Shown piece after piece: positions 48,401 through 62,400 of a DNA stretch of 64,000 nt. Numbering within the stretch: the stretch's first letter is position 1; each line of letters begins with the position of its first letter. The DNA is from Cygnus atratus (taxonomy: Eukaryota > Chordata > Aves > Anseriformes > Anatidae), in contig NC_066365.1 of assembly GCF_013377495.2 (NCBI RefSeq), forward strand, positions 6,266,501 to 6,330,500. Reading direction: 5' to 3'. The notes beneath the pieces were generated by a model. The model was not told the DNA's origin. It made no database searches and saw nothing but the letters and a program-made list of their open reading frames with translations. A program made the translations under genes and the position numbers.

Positions 48401-49707
48401 TTAACTGTATCTTGCAATGCTGATGTGTTTCTAAGTGACCTGACACCACCAACACAACTTAGGAACACCTTACACCTGGTCTGGAGTCCAAAACCCCACA
48501 CCTATATGGAAGTAACAAGCAAAGGAATGCATGGTTTTACTCAGCTATAGGTTTAAGTAGGAACAGTGCAAAACACTAACAAATTAAAAAGGCTTTACAG
48601 TCCACAGACAAAGAAAACCTGTCAGGTTTGTATGTGTTCTTTTGATAAATTGCATACGAAAAATTGCAGATTTGATTAAACACAAGAACTTCACAAGGTG
48701 ACGTGGCAAATACAGATAACCTGAAAGCTGACAAAAGATAAAAGCACTATTTCCTACTCCTGAGAAAAACTCATTTTGGATCATCCTTACATCTCAGTAA
48801 CATCCCATTTTATTCTGTGCCTGAAAACTGACAAAGACCGTTAGGTCTCTCGAGGAGACTCATCCTAGAAAACAAGACATTCCTTTTCAGAGTATTTTTA
48901 AGCTAATAAATAAATAAAAACTGGATGACAAGCACATCACTCATCCAGAATTTTACACTTTTGCCTAAGACCCAGTCAAAAACAGATCCCAATTTGCTAG
49001 TGATCAGGCAAATGGGGATAACTACTTCTCCTCCCCCTCCCCAGAATGCTATACAGCTAGTTTCTGTCTGCCTTCAATTCTCCAACTCAGTGGCGGGTCT
49101 CTGCTAACTGAACTGCAAACACACATTGTATGCAACTCCACAGCAAAGTGACCTGTCTTTCCTGCTCAGTACAAAAAGGTGAATGGATAATAAGTACATT
49201 TTTTCCCTAGGGCGTTTCCATGTGAACATTAAAAAAACAACACTAAAATAATGATTAAAGATGGAGCAAGTTCCCAGTAACATAGGGAATAGGGGAACAT
49301 TTAGATAGGTAGACTAGCAACAAAGTATTGCTAAAAATTTTACTTCTCTTATCCTTTTGATGAACACCCACTTTCTGCAAAGAGGCTGACTGATTTATTT
49401 GCAAAAGGGAAGGAAGAAGAGTGTTAAACCCGTGCAAACAAAATGAAGAGAAGTCACTGGCCAATGACCCTGTTGGCCCAGTGTTCTTTATTGAACACTC
49501 TGGTGACACGCTCCAAAATGGTATTCATCGGGGGACCTTATGCCTTCATTGCAGCCCGCTGCTTCAGTGATATTATTGTTATGTTAAATTTAAGGCAGTG
49601 AGGGGCTGTCTGACTGATCTCTCACAGGCTGACATTTCTACCTGTCTCTGGGCAGCTCGGCTTAGAGGCAGTCAGTTGTAATGTGCACAGCTGTGTGTGC
49701 AGCTTTT
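45446..49707. other. Upstream flank of the candidate gene, then non-coding DNA
   Basis: GC-rich and CpG-containing to about 45560, then AT-rich unique-looking DNA with no gene or repeat recognised. Open frames here are all short. Confidence 0.55.
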
Positions 49708-50238
49708 AAAATAGAACAGTTCAGTGGAAGGGACCTTCAAAGATCATCGGGTCCAGCTCCCTGACCACTTCAGGGCTAACCAAAAGTCAAAGCATATTAA
49801 TGAGGGCATTGCCCAAATGCCTCTTGAACACTGACAGGCTTGGGGCATCAACCACCTCGCTGGGAAGCCTGTTCCACTGTTTGACCACTCTCCCAGTAAA
49901 TAAATTGTTCCTCATGTCTAGTCTGAGCCTCCCTGGGCCATCCCCATGCCTCCAATAGCTGGTTCCCATGGAGCAGACACCGGCATCTCCCACTCCACTT
50001 CCCCTCCCCTGCAAGTCGCAGAGTGCCATGAGGTATCCTCACAGCCTCCTGTTCTCAAGTGGCCTCAGCCTCTCCTCGCAGGACATGCCCTCCAGCCCTT
50101 TTACTTAACATCCTTTATTATTGTAGGGCCCTGACCCACACACAGCACTCCAGGTGAGGCCACACCGATGCTAACTACAGTGGGAGAATGCCCTGGTCAG
50201 ACAGGCTGGCTATGCCATGTCCAATGCTCCCCAAAACG
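49708..50238 (-). mobile_element. CR1 LINE 3' end, minus strand, old
   Basis: Reads on the minus strand as the last part of CR1 ORF2 and 3' UTR. The frame at 49787-50029 contains LRLDMRNNLFTGRVVKQWN and LPSEVVDAPSLSVFKRHLG, equivalent to the conserved CR1 C-terminus. On the + strand the 3' UTR shows as GGAAGGGACCTTCAAAGATC near 49727. Further upstream, CACTCCAGGTGAGGCCACAC is the reverse complement of the CR1 segment around the HTCLEC region. Diverged from the other copies, so older. Confidence 0.92.
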
Positions 50239-53200
50239 CGAGGGTGCAGCTCCCTAAGGATGCTTAGTCAGTATCCTCCTAAGCAAAAATTACTGGCTCA
50301 AGCTCTGAGCAATGCTCACTGAACTATGTGTGGGATAAGATTGTATCTGAAGGTAAATGATAACAGGAACAGAGTACTGTATTAGGTTAAGACTAGAACA
50401 TCCAGCATCTTGCAAATCGGAACTCCAGCTTTCACAAACATTGTTCCCCAGCCAAAAACATAAATACACCTAGATCTTGCAGCTGCAAAGCCTTCGTTAA
50501 AAGCCTCAAAGAGTTATCCACCTGCCACCACTGGGAACCTTTGGTTTCTTACCAGGCACTATCATTCCTTTGCCTTTACATTTTTTAAACTACCACCAAT
50601 CAAGGAATATCCAATGTTCTTCTGTGCTATTTGAAGTTACATGCTGCACTGCCCCCATGAAAACTCTCTCATTTGGAGAAAGCAGCCAGGAGGATAAGAG
50701 AACCTTATGATTTGTTTCACTAAAAAGTAACCCTGATCTGACACCACTAAACACCTGCTCAGGTAGTTTAGGGTGACTAGAAGCTGTGAAAAAAATCCCT
50801 TACTACAATTTCCATGAACAAAGAAGGAAACAACATAACGGATGTATAAAGTAAGACTTCTGGATTAAAAACCAAGAGGTTTAAGTAATCAAAACCTTGT
50901 AAATCAATAAAACAAGCAATCAAAAATCAAAAAAGAAAAATTTAAGAATTGGCTTCCTCCAGCCAGCGTTCTAACACATCCAGCGAAGTACATCAGGATC
51001 CATAATATCAAAAGTACAGGTCTAGAAAGGGGCTGAGAACTAAAGTATGCATAGAAAGAAATTAAACTTTTAATCCTGCTAACCTGATATGACCTGCAGG
51101 TTAAACAGATTTAACTTGGTCTTGAATTATCTTGGTATGTGTCTGGAATCCTCATTCCTGAATGAGTTCGCCCCTTTACACAGAAACCCTGAAATGTTCT
51201 TCAAATCCCCCACCATAGAAAAACATGCACAAACCTCCTCCAGTACTCGACACGAGAAAGGATAAATCAATAAGTAAATAAGAGTAACTACAGAATCCCC
51301 AGAAGAAGAATTAGAGGACACATCCTCAGTCGTGCATACAGGCTAAGTTTTTGATGGAAACATCCCACATTCCTACGCCACTCTAGGGGTAAATGACTGT
51401 CCTCCATTTTAAGTATGCTGATGCACAAGGAAAGAGTAGGATGTCTAATGAACAGCCAGTTCCCTTCTTTCTTGCACTACTTCCATACTCATGTCACCCT
51501 AGTGACTAGGCTATTTTCAGTGGAATTATTCCAGATTAATGACTGGACAGATGAGGGCAGAATTGGACTTCAACATTTTAGGATCATCATACGGCTCACA
51601 GAACTACTGCCAACTCATTATCAGGTATGTGAAAGTTGAGTCCTGAAATCAGATGGGGTTTCCCCCACTCACCCTCAAAGTTTACATACATGCTAGTGTA
51701 GATTTTGTGCCTCTATCTCCACCCAGTGAGAGAAAAGTTTTATCAGTGGCACCATACTCAGTTTTGTAAAGCTCTGTGAAAAGCATTTTGATATAAATAA
51801 AGGATGAATATTTCAGAATTACTTGTTTGGCTTATCAAATCCATTCAGAGGCTCTGTTCTTATTTCATGATTTTACCTAACAAGCTTTCTAGTTTTCTCA
51901 TTACATCTTCTACATAAGTGGAGCAGACGTGTTTGCTTTAGGAAACAAATGTGAAATATCTGCCTACAAAATAATCTTTCAACCTCAACAAAATTTCTCT
52001 CTTTGCCCCTTCTCCTCTCCTGACCTCAGCTCCGGTGCACAATTAGGACTCTGTATCATGAGGAGAGATTATAACCAACATGGGTAAGGATAGGAAATAA
52101 TCAGATCATTCAAACTCTAAACTCAAACCAATTGTGTTATAGGGCAGATGTTATCTAACCAGAGGACAGTTGTGGCCAAAAGAAAGACAGACTAGGATGG
52201 CATCATCAAATAAATTTTCATATCATAATTGCACAAATAAATACCATCTGGTGACGCACATCTCTAATTTCTATGGAAGAAACCTATTTTCTTTCTAAAT
52301 ACTCTTCCCAGAAAGAAAAGTGCTCATATCTCTTTTAACGCTGAACTACTTCTTTTATGTTCTTGGACAGCAGTCAATATTTGTACAGACAGACCTAGGA
52401 TCCTTAATATTGGATTAAGGAATCAAGTGCAGTGGGATTTGCAGCCTTTTCCATTTTCTCACTCCTATCACACCAATATTTACCAAGCTCATGTGTGCTT
52501 GAGGCAAGTTCAATTTCCATCTCTGCTCAGGGGAGTGATTAAATTTAGCTGATGTTGAGAAGAAGAAATTCAGTGCAATGAATATAGCAAGACTTGGCTG
52601 CCAAGCCTATGAGGAAGGATTAGTACCAGAAGCAGAGCTACCAAAAGAAAACACCTGCAAAGAAAGGTTAGTTATAGGAAAAAAAAAAAAAACACGGAAA
52701 TTTCATTTTTCTAAAAAGCAAAGCCAAGTCACTATAAGCATAGAACTTAAGTGTGTTAAACTCAATTACGAATATCAATACCAAAAAGTATTCTAGTAGA
52801 GCAATTTTAGATTCATTAGAATAATCCCTAATTTTGAGGGAGTTGGGAACATGATTTAGGATTTTTTTTTTTTTTTTTTTTTAGCATTTTTGCAGCTAGT
52901 ATGGATCTTTTAACAGAACTGAAAGGAAATCCTATATTTGAGTTTCATTGAAGTTTTGAGTTGATTCAAATTTTGCAGATTTGCTTATTTCTGACAATGA
53001 AATATCAAATGGCTTCCTCTGTTAGACGGACCTATTAGTAGCTTGTTCTTCTGGCAAAATGGAGTAGCCTTTCCTATAACCTGAAACCTTCCTACCGACT
53101 GAAAAACAGTCATCTCTTCAATCCAGGAGATGAATGAACACTTCAAAATTATCCATTGCATATAAAGAACAGCTGCTACTCATAGAGCAGACTGAACACT

Positions 53201-56200
53201 TTATTTTGGAGCTACACGTTAGTCCAATTGTGTTTTTTTCTGGAACATAACTAGGTTCAACTGACAGCACTGACTTTTCAAGGCAGGGAAATAAATGTAC
53301 CAACCCCGTAGAGTCACATTCCAGAATCTTCTACACTTCTGCCATTTAGAAGGAGCACACTGTCACCTCAGAGGCAGTAGTGCCATCCTTCCTCTCAGAA
53401 TGGAGATTTAAATGTGGCTTTCAGGACTGAGACAGGCATATGATAAGAAAAGACTTTAAAATCCCTGCTTTTTCCTTAAGGAGGAAAGCACAAGGGTGTT
53501 TTGAAATGGTTTGGTTTTGAAAGAAATAAGCAGGTCTTCCAGAAGTGAGGGCTGCTAACTTGAGTAAACCTGGGGAATAAAACAGGCACCAAATTTTAAA
53601 CCCTTTTCTTACTAGGGTGATTTTGAAAGCACTTCCATTTTGAATTAGGGGAAAAAACAGAAATGGATTAAGCTTCCTTCTAATTAAGCTGAATTACTCA
53701 TAACAACTATGTCAGATCCAATCATATCAATATGAACAAAAAACACATTCATTACAAATTGCACAGGAGCATTTATTTAAAAATCAGCTCAGTTTGATAA
53801 ATTACCACTCACAGCATGTGTACGGCTTACTGTCTGCTTTAAAGAATGATTCCGTACACAATTAATTTACCATTAGCTCTGAGCACCCAGAAACCTTGGA
53901 GGTGATATACAGATGCTTTGGCAAGGCCTGTTGGATACTCCATGCTCCCAAGTGTGCTCTTCATGTTAGCAGTGAAAAGCTGTTAGCAGTGAAAGCTCCT
54001 CCATATCACTGCCATCCCATATGCCTTGAACACTTAATGACTGGGAATCTACCCATTTCCCGTGCCAAATGGCTCATACCAAGTTTGGGCTTGTTTTGCC
54101 TAAAGATCACAGCCAAAATCATAACAATGGCCACCAGTAATTCACATACCCAACAGAAACGGTGATTCATGGCTTGTAGCAGAAAACTGTATCTCAGGAC
54201 ACCAAGGGAACTGGCGTGCTTCAGGCAACAGCTGTTCTTCATGGGCAACCGTGGGCTGCTACAGGAAATCGGGGCAGCTCTTGCCTGGTATCTATATAAG
54301 CTTTTCTGCAGATATGAAATCATTCCCACTAGCTTCCAGGAAAAAAACATTATACATATATATATATATATCTTTAATTTCATAAGTTCAGCGTATCAAC
54401 GAATGGAAATTTTTGCCTAACACATAGGGGGTAACAATCTATTCTTCACATTAGACTACAGTACCTCTCAACAATTAGACTTGAAGATACTTGAAACACG
54501 TTGACCCATCTAACCTAGAAGTCAATTCTTGCTACCATTGTGACAATGTTCCACTCACCAAATTAAAGTTGGCTCACTTTAAATACTCAGACAAGTGACA
54601 GAAAAGATGTATTTCAAATATAAAATCTCTTCTACAAAGAAATAGTTTATTAGAATATTTATGCTCTTCCTAAACGACACTAAAACTGTTCCTGCCGTAG
54701 TTAACAAGCATGATGCAAGAAAACCCCATATGCTAGAACAGATGCCAGTCACAACAGCAGCTCTCGGAAGGAGGAGCTCCTGCCCTCTGTAAATAAGACA
54801 CAGGCTGCTGATGCCATTTGCTTGCATATTGGCAACCACAAACAAAGCCAATACACCTGTCATCACAAGCCGCAATTACTTAATGACAGAAGGGAGAGTT
54901 CCTTGATTTTGCACACTGAGCCATTTAAGAAATATTTATTTCTTGTAGCTCCCAGAGAGCTACAGAGTTCCCAGTTGCTCTCTATATGAAGTTCAGAAGC
55001 ACAGCTTTGCAGAAATGTAACTACCTTCTGCTGCAATTCAACATGTTGGGAAATACATACGTATAAAAATAGTCAATTCTCTAAATGCTCCCTCCCTGTA
55101 ACTGATTTTTTCTCCCCTCACTTTGTTTCTCACCTGTCTCTTAGCAGATGGCATATAGATTATATGCCATAAATATGCAACTCCCATCATTTGAGGGAAT
55201 CTTATCTGCTCTTCCTAGGAGGTTGATTGAACAACTGTCCACTGATGAGGCTTTTATACCGTCAACATTTGTGACACACCCAATCAGCTAGCGAGCAAGT
55301 ACTCCTACTGGTGCGCGTTATTTACAAGTGGGTAAAGCACAGAGCTTACAACATTCATTTAGCTTTTGATTTGTTTTCAAATGACAAAACTCATTCAAAC
55401 ATAGATGAATCACTGCACATTTTTAAATCTAGGCCTGGAGTTAATCTGCAGAGCTCCACTACTTTTAGGAGACTCAAATCTTGCATATCAATAAAGCTGG
55501 AGATTTGTTGCCTTAGATACAACTCTTTCACATAAAGCAAATGGACAGTGCCCAACGTTAGATAAACACAAAGACAGCGAACACAATGAAGTCATGGATG
55601 GGCAGCATGGGCAAAGATTCTAATTCACTAAACATCCAGACTTAATTAAAACAGCACGTCAAAACTAAAATCCATGACAAGCAAAACAGTTTCTCACATA
55701 ACTAATTCCTGTTATATTTATTGTTGAGTGTATTAACTGAAAATTGAGTACTTCAGACAAGCTGATCGGTGGTGTTTCAGGTTTCAGATTTGTATGATTT
55801 ATTTACTATGCATTTGTTAAAGTATTTTTCATTCTCTCCCCCGAAGATGTTAGCAGAAAAATCTTTCAAGAAGGAATTTAAAAGGCCCTTCTTGTAGACG
55901 AAAATGAAAAATCTTCATCAGCTCAAGTGTTAGATAAACAGAAACTAATGAACAATTATTTAACATCATCACGAGTGTCAGAGGCCTGAAGTAGCAGTGC
56001 TTCATTAAGACGCGTGCCCTGAGTCATCTCCCAGACTGGTGAATCACAGATAGCAGATTCCCTTCATCGCCAAATACAGCCACAGAATTATATTTACAGA
56101 TCTGTTAAAAATATAGGAATGACATGGCATCTCCTGCTGTTAATTCAGATCAATTACTCATTAAACATAATTAAAAGAGGCAGGAGGGAGGTTGTTAACT

Positions 56201-58841
56201 GATGTTTACATTAGGATTTAATAAAATAATGGAGATAAGCAGTTGTAGCACTTAATAGGGAGTTTGAGGGATTGTTTGATAAGCACAGTTTATACATCTC
56301 AGGTGAAATGAATAAAATAACTAAGAAAACTAATGTTTCCCTCTCATTCTTCACTCTCACATACCTACTGGTTTAACAGATTTCAGTACCTGAATAATAC
56401 AAACCAGGCATGATGGACCCTTTATTATTTATTACAACAGATAAATTATGTTCTCCTGTCATTGAGCAATGGCTGCTCCTAAACCCAATTACTTCACTTT
56501 ACTGCCTGTTTACAGAAACAGATATATTACTAGAAAAAACTCTTAATCCTGGAAGTACATTGCACCTAAGTAGATAAATGGTTTCTACAAATTTTGTCTC
56601 CTATGTCAATTGCTCTTTCTTTAAATCCCAGAGCCGGAAGGAATCTAGCCAGCTGAAACTGAAGGAATATAAACCTGAAATAATACTGTCAGAATAGGTC
56701 TTTTCTTTCTATCTGTTAAACTTACCACATTTTTGCCTGTTAAAAGACTGTACATCTTTCTGGGCTAGATCTCAGAAACCTATTAAGAAAATCTGAGCAT
56801 CCTCTCTTGCAATCATCACTTAGGCAAAAAGCTCTGATTCAGGAAATCCAGTTCAGGAACAAAACTGCTGCTACTGCAACTCCAGCCTCTTTCAAGAGTG
56901 GCACCTCCACAAGTGAAATGAATTTTACCTTTAACTGTTAAATTTCAGATGTGGTGTTTTCTTTCTTCTGGCATATTATTAGCCAAATTTGTTTGCCTTC
57001 CCTAATAGTTAATCAACTCGTTGATTAGCAAGCGGTCCCACTGCTTGTTGACACTTTTTAATCTTACCTGCTCATCTCAAAACACTCTTGTTCCTTCACT
57101 TTCAAAATTAGAACAGGTAGAGAAAATTGGAAGGGAAGATAGCATCGTGAACCATCAAAAGATCCTGACACACCACGAGAGATTTTCAAGTAGCAAAAGC
57201 TTGCAGTTTCATGGATTGCAATAAAACTGATTTGATTAAAACCAGCTGAGAATAGCCTTGTAATTACAGCTGTCTTATTTAGAAAGTCAGTATGATGATT
57301 ATTGCTCTTCGTCACCACCTTTGTCCAAAAAAATTAAGTCTTTACTTTTACTTTTGGGGTTCAGTTAAATTCAATACTTTCAAATAGTGACACATTTAGA
57401 AGCGTGGGGGGTTTGCGTGTGTTTTGTTTTGGCCAAAATGTGGTCTTCTCTTTGTGCCATAATGCTGGCAGCAACTTCTTTACAACTACACTAGAATGAA
57501 AACTGGCGAGGTATCGGAATTACTTTTGCGTTAACAGCGGAGCTGCTAAACATTAAAAATCTCATACAGAGATTTTCTTTTTCCTCCTCGCATATGGAAG
57601 ATACGCCTACACAGATAGCTCTCAAACAAAAAAAAAAAAATGGGGGAGAGGGAGTGAGGTGGGGGGAGATGAGGCTTGGGGAAGAAACTTACAAAATAGA
57701 TATAGAATTTTGGAAACGATACCATTTCCCAAAAGTAACTCTAATATCCGCATCTCTTGAGTACTTGGTAGGGTTTACTATTACTGCTTCATTGATTTAC
57801 AGATTGAAGCCCTGTAAGACTTTTAAGATTAAGAAGTCGAGAACTCATCAAGAATGAAGACTTCTATTTATAAGCCTTTCCCTCTGACATTGTTTTGTTG
57901 TGTGTTTTTTTCTGGTTTTGGTACTTCAATGTTAAGCAGATGAAGAGAAAGGCAATGTAAACATTACCATTTAAAACTGGACCTGAATGTTCTGCGAGCT
58001 ATCTCACAACAATCCAGGAGGTTTATTACTGGCTTTAATTATTCCCAGTTAACAGTCTGGTCAATGAATTATTGAATAAATGGGAAAAGCGAAAGATTGA
58101 CTAAGAGTACATGGGAAGAAGTGTTGAATTAATCATTCCACAGAGGTCAATACAGGGTCATCACATCACTTAGATAAAGTTCAAACTCTGGATAAGGGAT
58201 TTGAGGAAGTTTTGAATCAGAGCTACTTTAAGATCTTAGGCTGAGGAAGCGTCCCTATTCTAGCAAGTACACCACTCACATAAAAGGCAATGATGCACAC
58301 CAGACACTATTACAATAACCACAGAAAGAAGAATGTTAACAAGACGTGTTTTAAGGCTCAGGGATGCAAAACTGAAGCCAAATGGTACATAATTAAACCT
58401 GTTAATTAGCTCAGAACCACACAGCCATAATATTCTTTTGAATACCAATAACATAAACTGAGCAAACATTTTCATTTGAGTTTCGTGTTTGTTTCAAAGC
58501 AGTAGTTAAACCTCATAACAACACTGAGCAGTATTTATTAAATCTCCACCTAAAATACTGATTACCATGAGTTGTCAAGGAGATTGGAAATGTAGCACAG
58601 GCAGGCATATTAACCCTGCTAAATTTTTGTGTGTTGTAATTTATTTTCAATTGGTAAATGCACTCACTACTTTGAAAGTAAGAGATGTGGGCCTTTTTTC
58701 TTCTAAAACATGAAGAATGATTCTTAGCGCTTCACATCTATATCTGTGCAAAAAGATTGTTTTTTAAACGTACAAACTTAGAACTTCTGTAGAATACCAT
58801 TAATGAAAAATGTGTAATGCTGATACTGTTAAATAAATGCT
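50239..58841. other. Long non-coding stretch; candidate conserved elements
   Basis: AT-rich DNA with no exon that I can support. It holds a T tract at 52862-52882, a small duplication GTTAGCAGTGAAA(A)GCT at about 53966-54000, an AT run at 54356-54371, and a 10-bp perfect inverted repeat with a 3-base loop at 55148-55170. From about 55960 to 56320 and 57980 to 58160 the base composition is less skewed and homeodomain-type TAATTA cores cluster (see findings). Confidence 0.5.
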
Positions 58842-58933
58842 AAATATTATTATTATATATTTATATATTATATTATATATTTATATAATATTATTATTAT
58901 TATATTATTAAATAAATGTTAAATAAATGCTGT
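58842..58933. repeat. AT-rich microsatellite between 15-bp direct repeats
   Basis: ATT and TATATT units with no G or C for about 70 bases. The block sits between two copies of TGTTAAATAAATGCT, at 58827-58841 and 58917-58931. The CR1 insertion starts directly after the second copy. Confidence 0.85.
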
Positions 58934-59475
58934 TACTCGGCTCTGGTGAGGCCGCACCTTGAGTACTGCGTTCAGTTTTGGGCCCCTCGCTACAGGAAGG
59001 ACATGGACGTGCTCGAGCGAGTCCAGAGAAGGGCGACCAAGCTGGTGAGGGGTCTGGAGAACAAGTCTTACGAGGAGCGGCTGAGGGAGCTGGGCTTGTT
59101 CAGCCTGGAGAAGAGGAGGCTCAGGGGCGACCTCATCGCTCTCTACAGGTACCTTAAAGGAGGCTGTAGCGAGGTGGGGGTTGGTCTGTTCTCCCACGTG
59201 CCTGGTGACAGGACGAGGGGGAATGGGCGAAAGTTGCGACAGGGGAGTTTTAGGTTGGATGTTAGGAAGTACTTCTTTACCGAAAGGGTTATTAAGCATT
59301 GGAACGGGCTGCCCAGGGAGGTGGTGGAGTCGCCATCCCTGGAGGTCTTTAAAAGACGTTTAGATGTAGAGCTTAGGGATATGGTTTAGTGGAGTACTTA
59401 GTGTTAGGTCGGAGGTTGGACTCGATGATCTTGAGGTCTCTTCCAACCTAGAAATCTGTGTCTGTGTGTCTGATT
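58934..59475 (+). mobile_element. CR1 LINE 3' end, young, 5'-truncated
   Basis: Begins abruptly at TACTCGGCTCTGGTGAGG within ORF2 and runs to the 3' UTR and a decayed tail near 59455-59475. It aligns by eye base for base with 27255-27780 of the large CR1 copy with only scattered differences, so it belongs to the same recent subfamily. The frame is open to TAG at 59387-59389, encoding about 150 residues of the ORF2 C-terminus (YEERLRELGLFSLEKRRLRG is intact). The tail differs from the other copy: CTGTGTCTGTGTGTC rather than ATTCTGTG repeats. Confidence 0.95.
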
Positions 59476-62400
59476 GATGGAATACAGGAATTTAAGCCAT
59501 AACTGTCTCAATAAGGTACGGAGAACTTCAGTACTTAACTTCACAATGGAATTTGGCCCTCTGAATAAAGTGATGGTCACTTGAAGAAGCAAAACACTGT
59601 CAGATTAACTGATGATGATTGGACCTAGATTCTTCAAAGAGAAGTCTCAAACTCTATTGTGAGTTATTGTGATACCTTGAGTTTTTGCTCCCCGTGTTTT
59701 CTGCTTACAGTTACCGTATCCTGGAAAACTACTTAAGTAGTAGCTCACTTGGAACCTCTTACAAAGCAACTCATTGGCTATGTTCTACAGTTGTGGTTTT
59801 CCTTTATAAAAGGTTAAAAAAAAAATATTGAAATGCATGTTTTCAGTATTAAGCAAAATAGATAGCAGAATTCTGCCCTGAACCAGCACCCCCTCAGACA
59901 GACCCAGCTGTCTTTCTGGAGAAGCAGGGAATATGATTTGAGGGAGCTGAATTCAGATTTTCCCCTGCCCAAGCTCTATCTAGGCTAATATGAAGGGTAC
60001 GTGCCCCCAGCAGATGTTCTTTAGGAACTAAGTCCTAACTATTCCTTTAGACAGCGAAGGAAAAAGTTGCTTTCTACTTCAGGAGATGTATAAGTTGTGA
60101 ATGTGAAAAAGATAATCATGACCCCTGAAAAAAAAAGGTAATAATGACCCCTTTAAGTTCTGAGAAGGGTGATTAAAGCCTAAAGAGATGCATCACTTAT
60201 AGCATACCATGACAGAACTTCCCTGTCATACAGTTAAGCAATCCCTTGCTCAGTGCATGGTTTGTCACGTCTTTTTAATTCCCAAACTTTTTATCCTTTC
60301 TATGTATATTAACTATAAGCACTAGAAAGAGTTCTCAATCTCACTCCAGACAGCTAAAATTAAAATGTTTTAGTCCTTAACTTTTACATACTTAAGGGAT
60401 GCCCTTAGAGTTTCCTACAAGGACACTTTTTTTCCTTTTCATATTTTGACAGAGAAATACAAATAAATATATGGTGTAATACGGATGCTTTGAACATATT
60501 AACATCACCGACAGCTACAGAACCAGTTCTGTCCAACAGTATAAAAGAGGGAAGCAAATTTCAAATCCAGGTGATCAAGATGCTGTTTACAATGGCTATA
60601 TAAATATTTTGCAGGAAAAACAGACTAATAGAATCTACTATCTAAATTCATGGCATATTTTCTATGGAAAACTTATTTATATGTAAAATAAGATGGAAAC
60701 CATTGTATCAGAAATCTGGTGATATTTGCAAAAGTTACAGGTATATAATACAGTGAAACAAACCTCAGAAATATTTTGTATGTACTCCCGTTACCTTCTC
60801 CTAAATACAGTCTTTTGATTGCTGCTGCAAATTTTTGCCTTTTGTCATGTTTTTCACAGAAAAAAAAGTGAAAATGCAGTGAAAATAGAAACAATATCCA
60901 AAGTAATAAAAAAGAAAAAAATAGCAAAGAAGAAGAAAATATTTTTCAAGTGAACATGCTTATTGCTAGAATAAGTTAATAAAGGTAGCAAGATGTAGAA
61001 CTCACAGGAAATTCTACATCTCTGGAAGAAGAAAATAAGACAGTTATCTGCAACAATACAAACTGAACCTAGGTGGCCAATTTACAATGAAAGAATATTT
61101 GAACTTCTAGAAATTATTTCCAGAGAAAATGACTGATCTAACGGTATTTCATAAAGTAACAATGATATAGCCGGATTTCTCCTTATTGGAAAACATCACA
61201 GAGTGAACTTTATAGACTTGCCTCCTCATTATGCTTTGAGTTATATTTCAGATAGAGATCACAACTGCAATGTGAACTCAGCAGACAAATTAAAAACACT
61301 ATTTCTGAGCTTGCTGCTATCATCAAACAAGTCAATTATTACACATCACACAGTCGAAATGGCAAAATACAGGGCACCTAGCTTGGACATTGTTAAACAA
61401 ATATGGGCTGAAAAGCTGTATTTTTGAAAAAAAAAGTAATATGCTTTTCAAATACTTCTTCATGCTAATGTGCTTGATCCAAAGCTTGTCAATTCAGTAA
61501 TGCTGATTTTATGACAGGACTACAATATAAAGATGGATTTTTGAGCAGAATTTCATATTTATTACTGAACCTAACATTGCAAGCTTCTCCTGTGTGAACA
61601 TTTTTACACATATATGTAATCCTAGTGAAATAACTTTTGTACATCATTAAGTTCCTCAGAACCTCCTAGGCATTTCTAGAGTCCATAATGAGAACAATGC
61701 TATCCACACTTCTGCAGGGTTTTGATTTTAGACTATTTTATAAGTATTTGATAAACAGCACAGTATATGTTTACACAGCCCTTTCCCTAGTCATTTGAAA
61801 GGGTAAAATGCCAGGCCCAGTTCTCCATTTCCTCATTTTTTGTAAAATACTGCTGAATCACTATGCCCTGATTTACACTGCTGCTGCAGACTAGAGGGTT
61901 TACCACAGTCGGGAAAAAAAATATCAAATCCATTCTACAGTGAGAAGTGTTACAACACACATAGACGGGGAACAGCAAAATAGGAACTGACTGAAATGTA
62001 TAATCCTTTCAAAGCGATCGCAGTTATTCTCACACTGAAACTGAACAAAACTACTGCATATAATCATTATAAATTCAATGCAGTACCTAATGTAACAGTT
62101 CATTTTATCACTCTCAGAAATACAGGTGGGTTTTTTTTGTTTGTTTGTTTTTACAAATGTGAAAAGTGAGCCTCCTTTTTATTTACTATAAATTGTTGCT
62201 CCATTTTGATAATTTTAACTTTCTCTTAATCTAACATCAATAGAAACAAAATGCCCAAGAATTTCTCTGTTGAACAAAACCTTCCCACCTTTTCATCCCA
62301 CCACCACCCCAGGAGAACTTCAGGAGCCCAGCAAGGAGACAGAAGCCAGTGAAGATCACTCAAGGCTGTGAGAGGCAGAGCAGAACAGGGTCTTGCCCCC

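Noticed and set aside
54006..54383. 125-codon minus-strand open frame
   Set aside because: It begins in an AT microsatellite, overlaps other short frames on both strands, and resembles no known domain.
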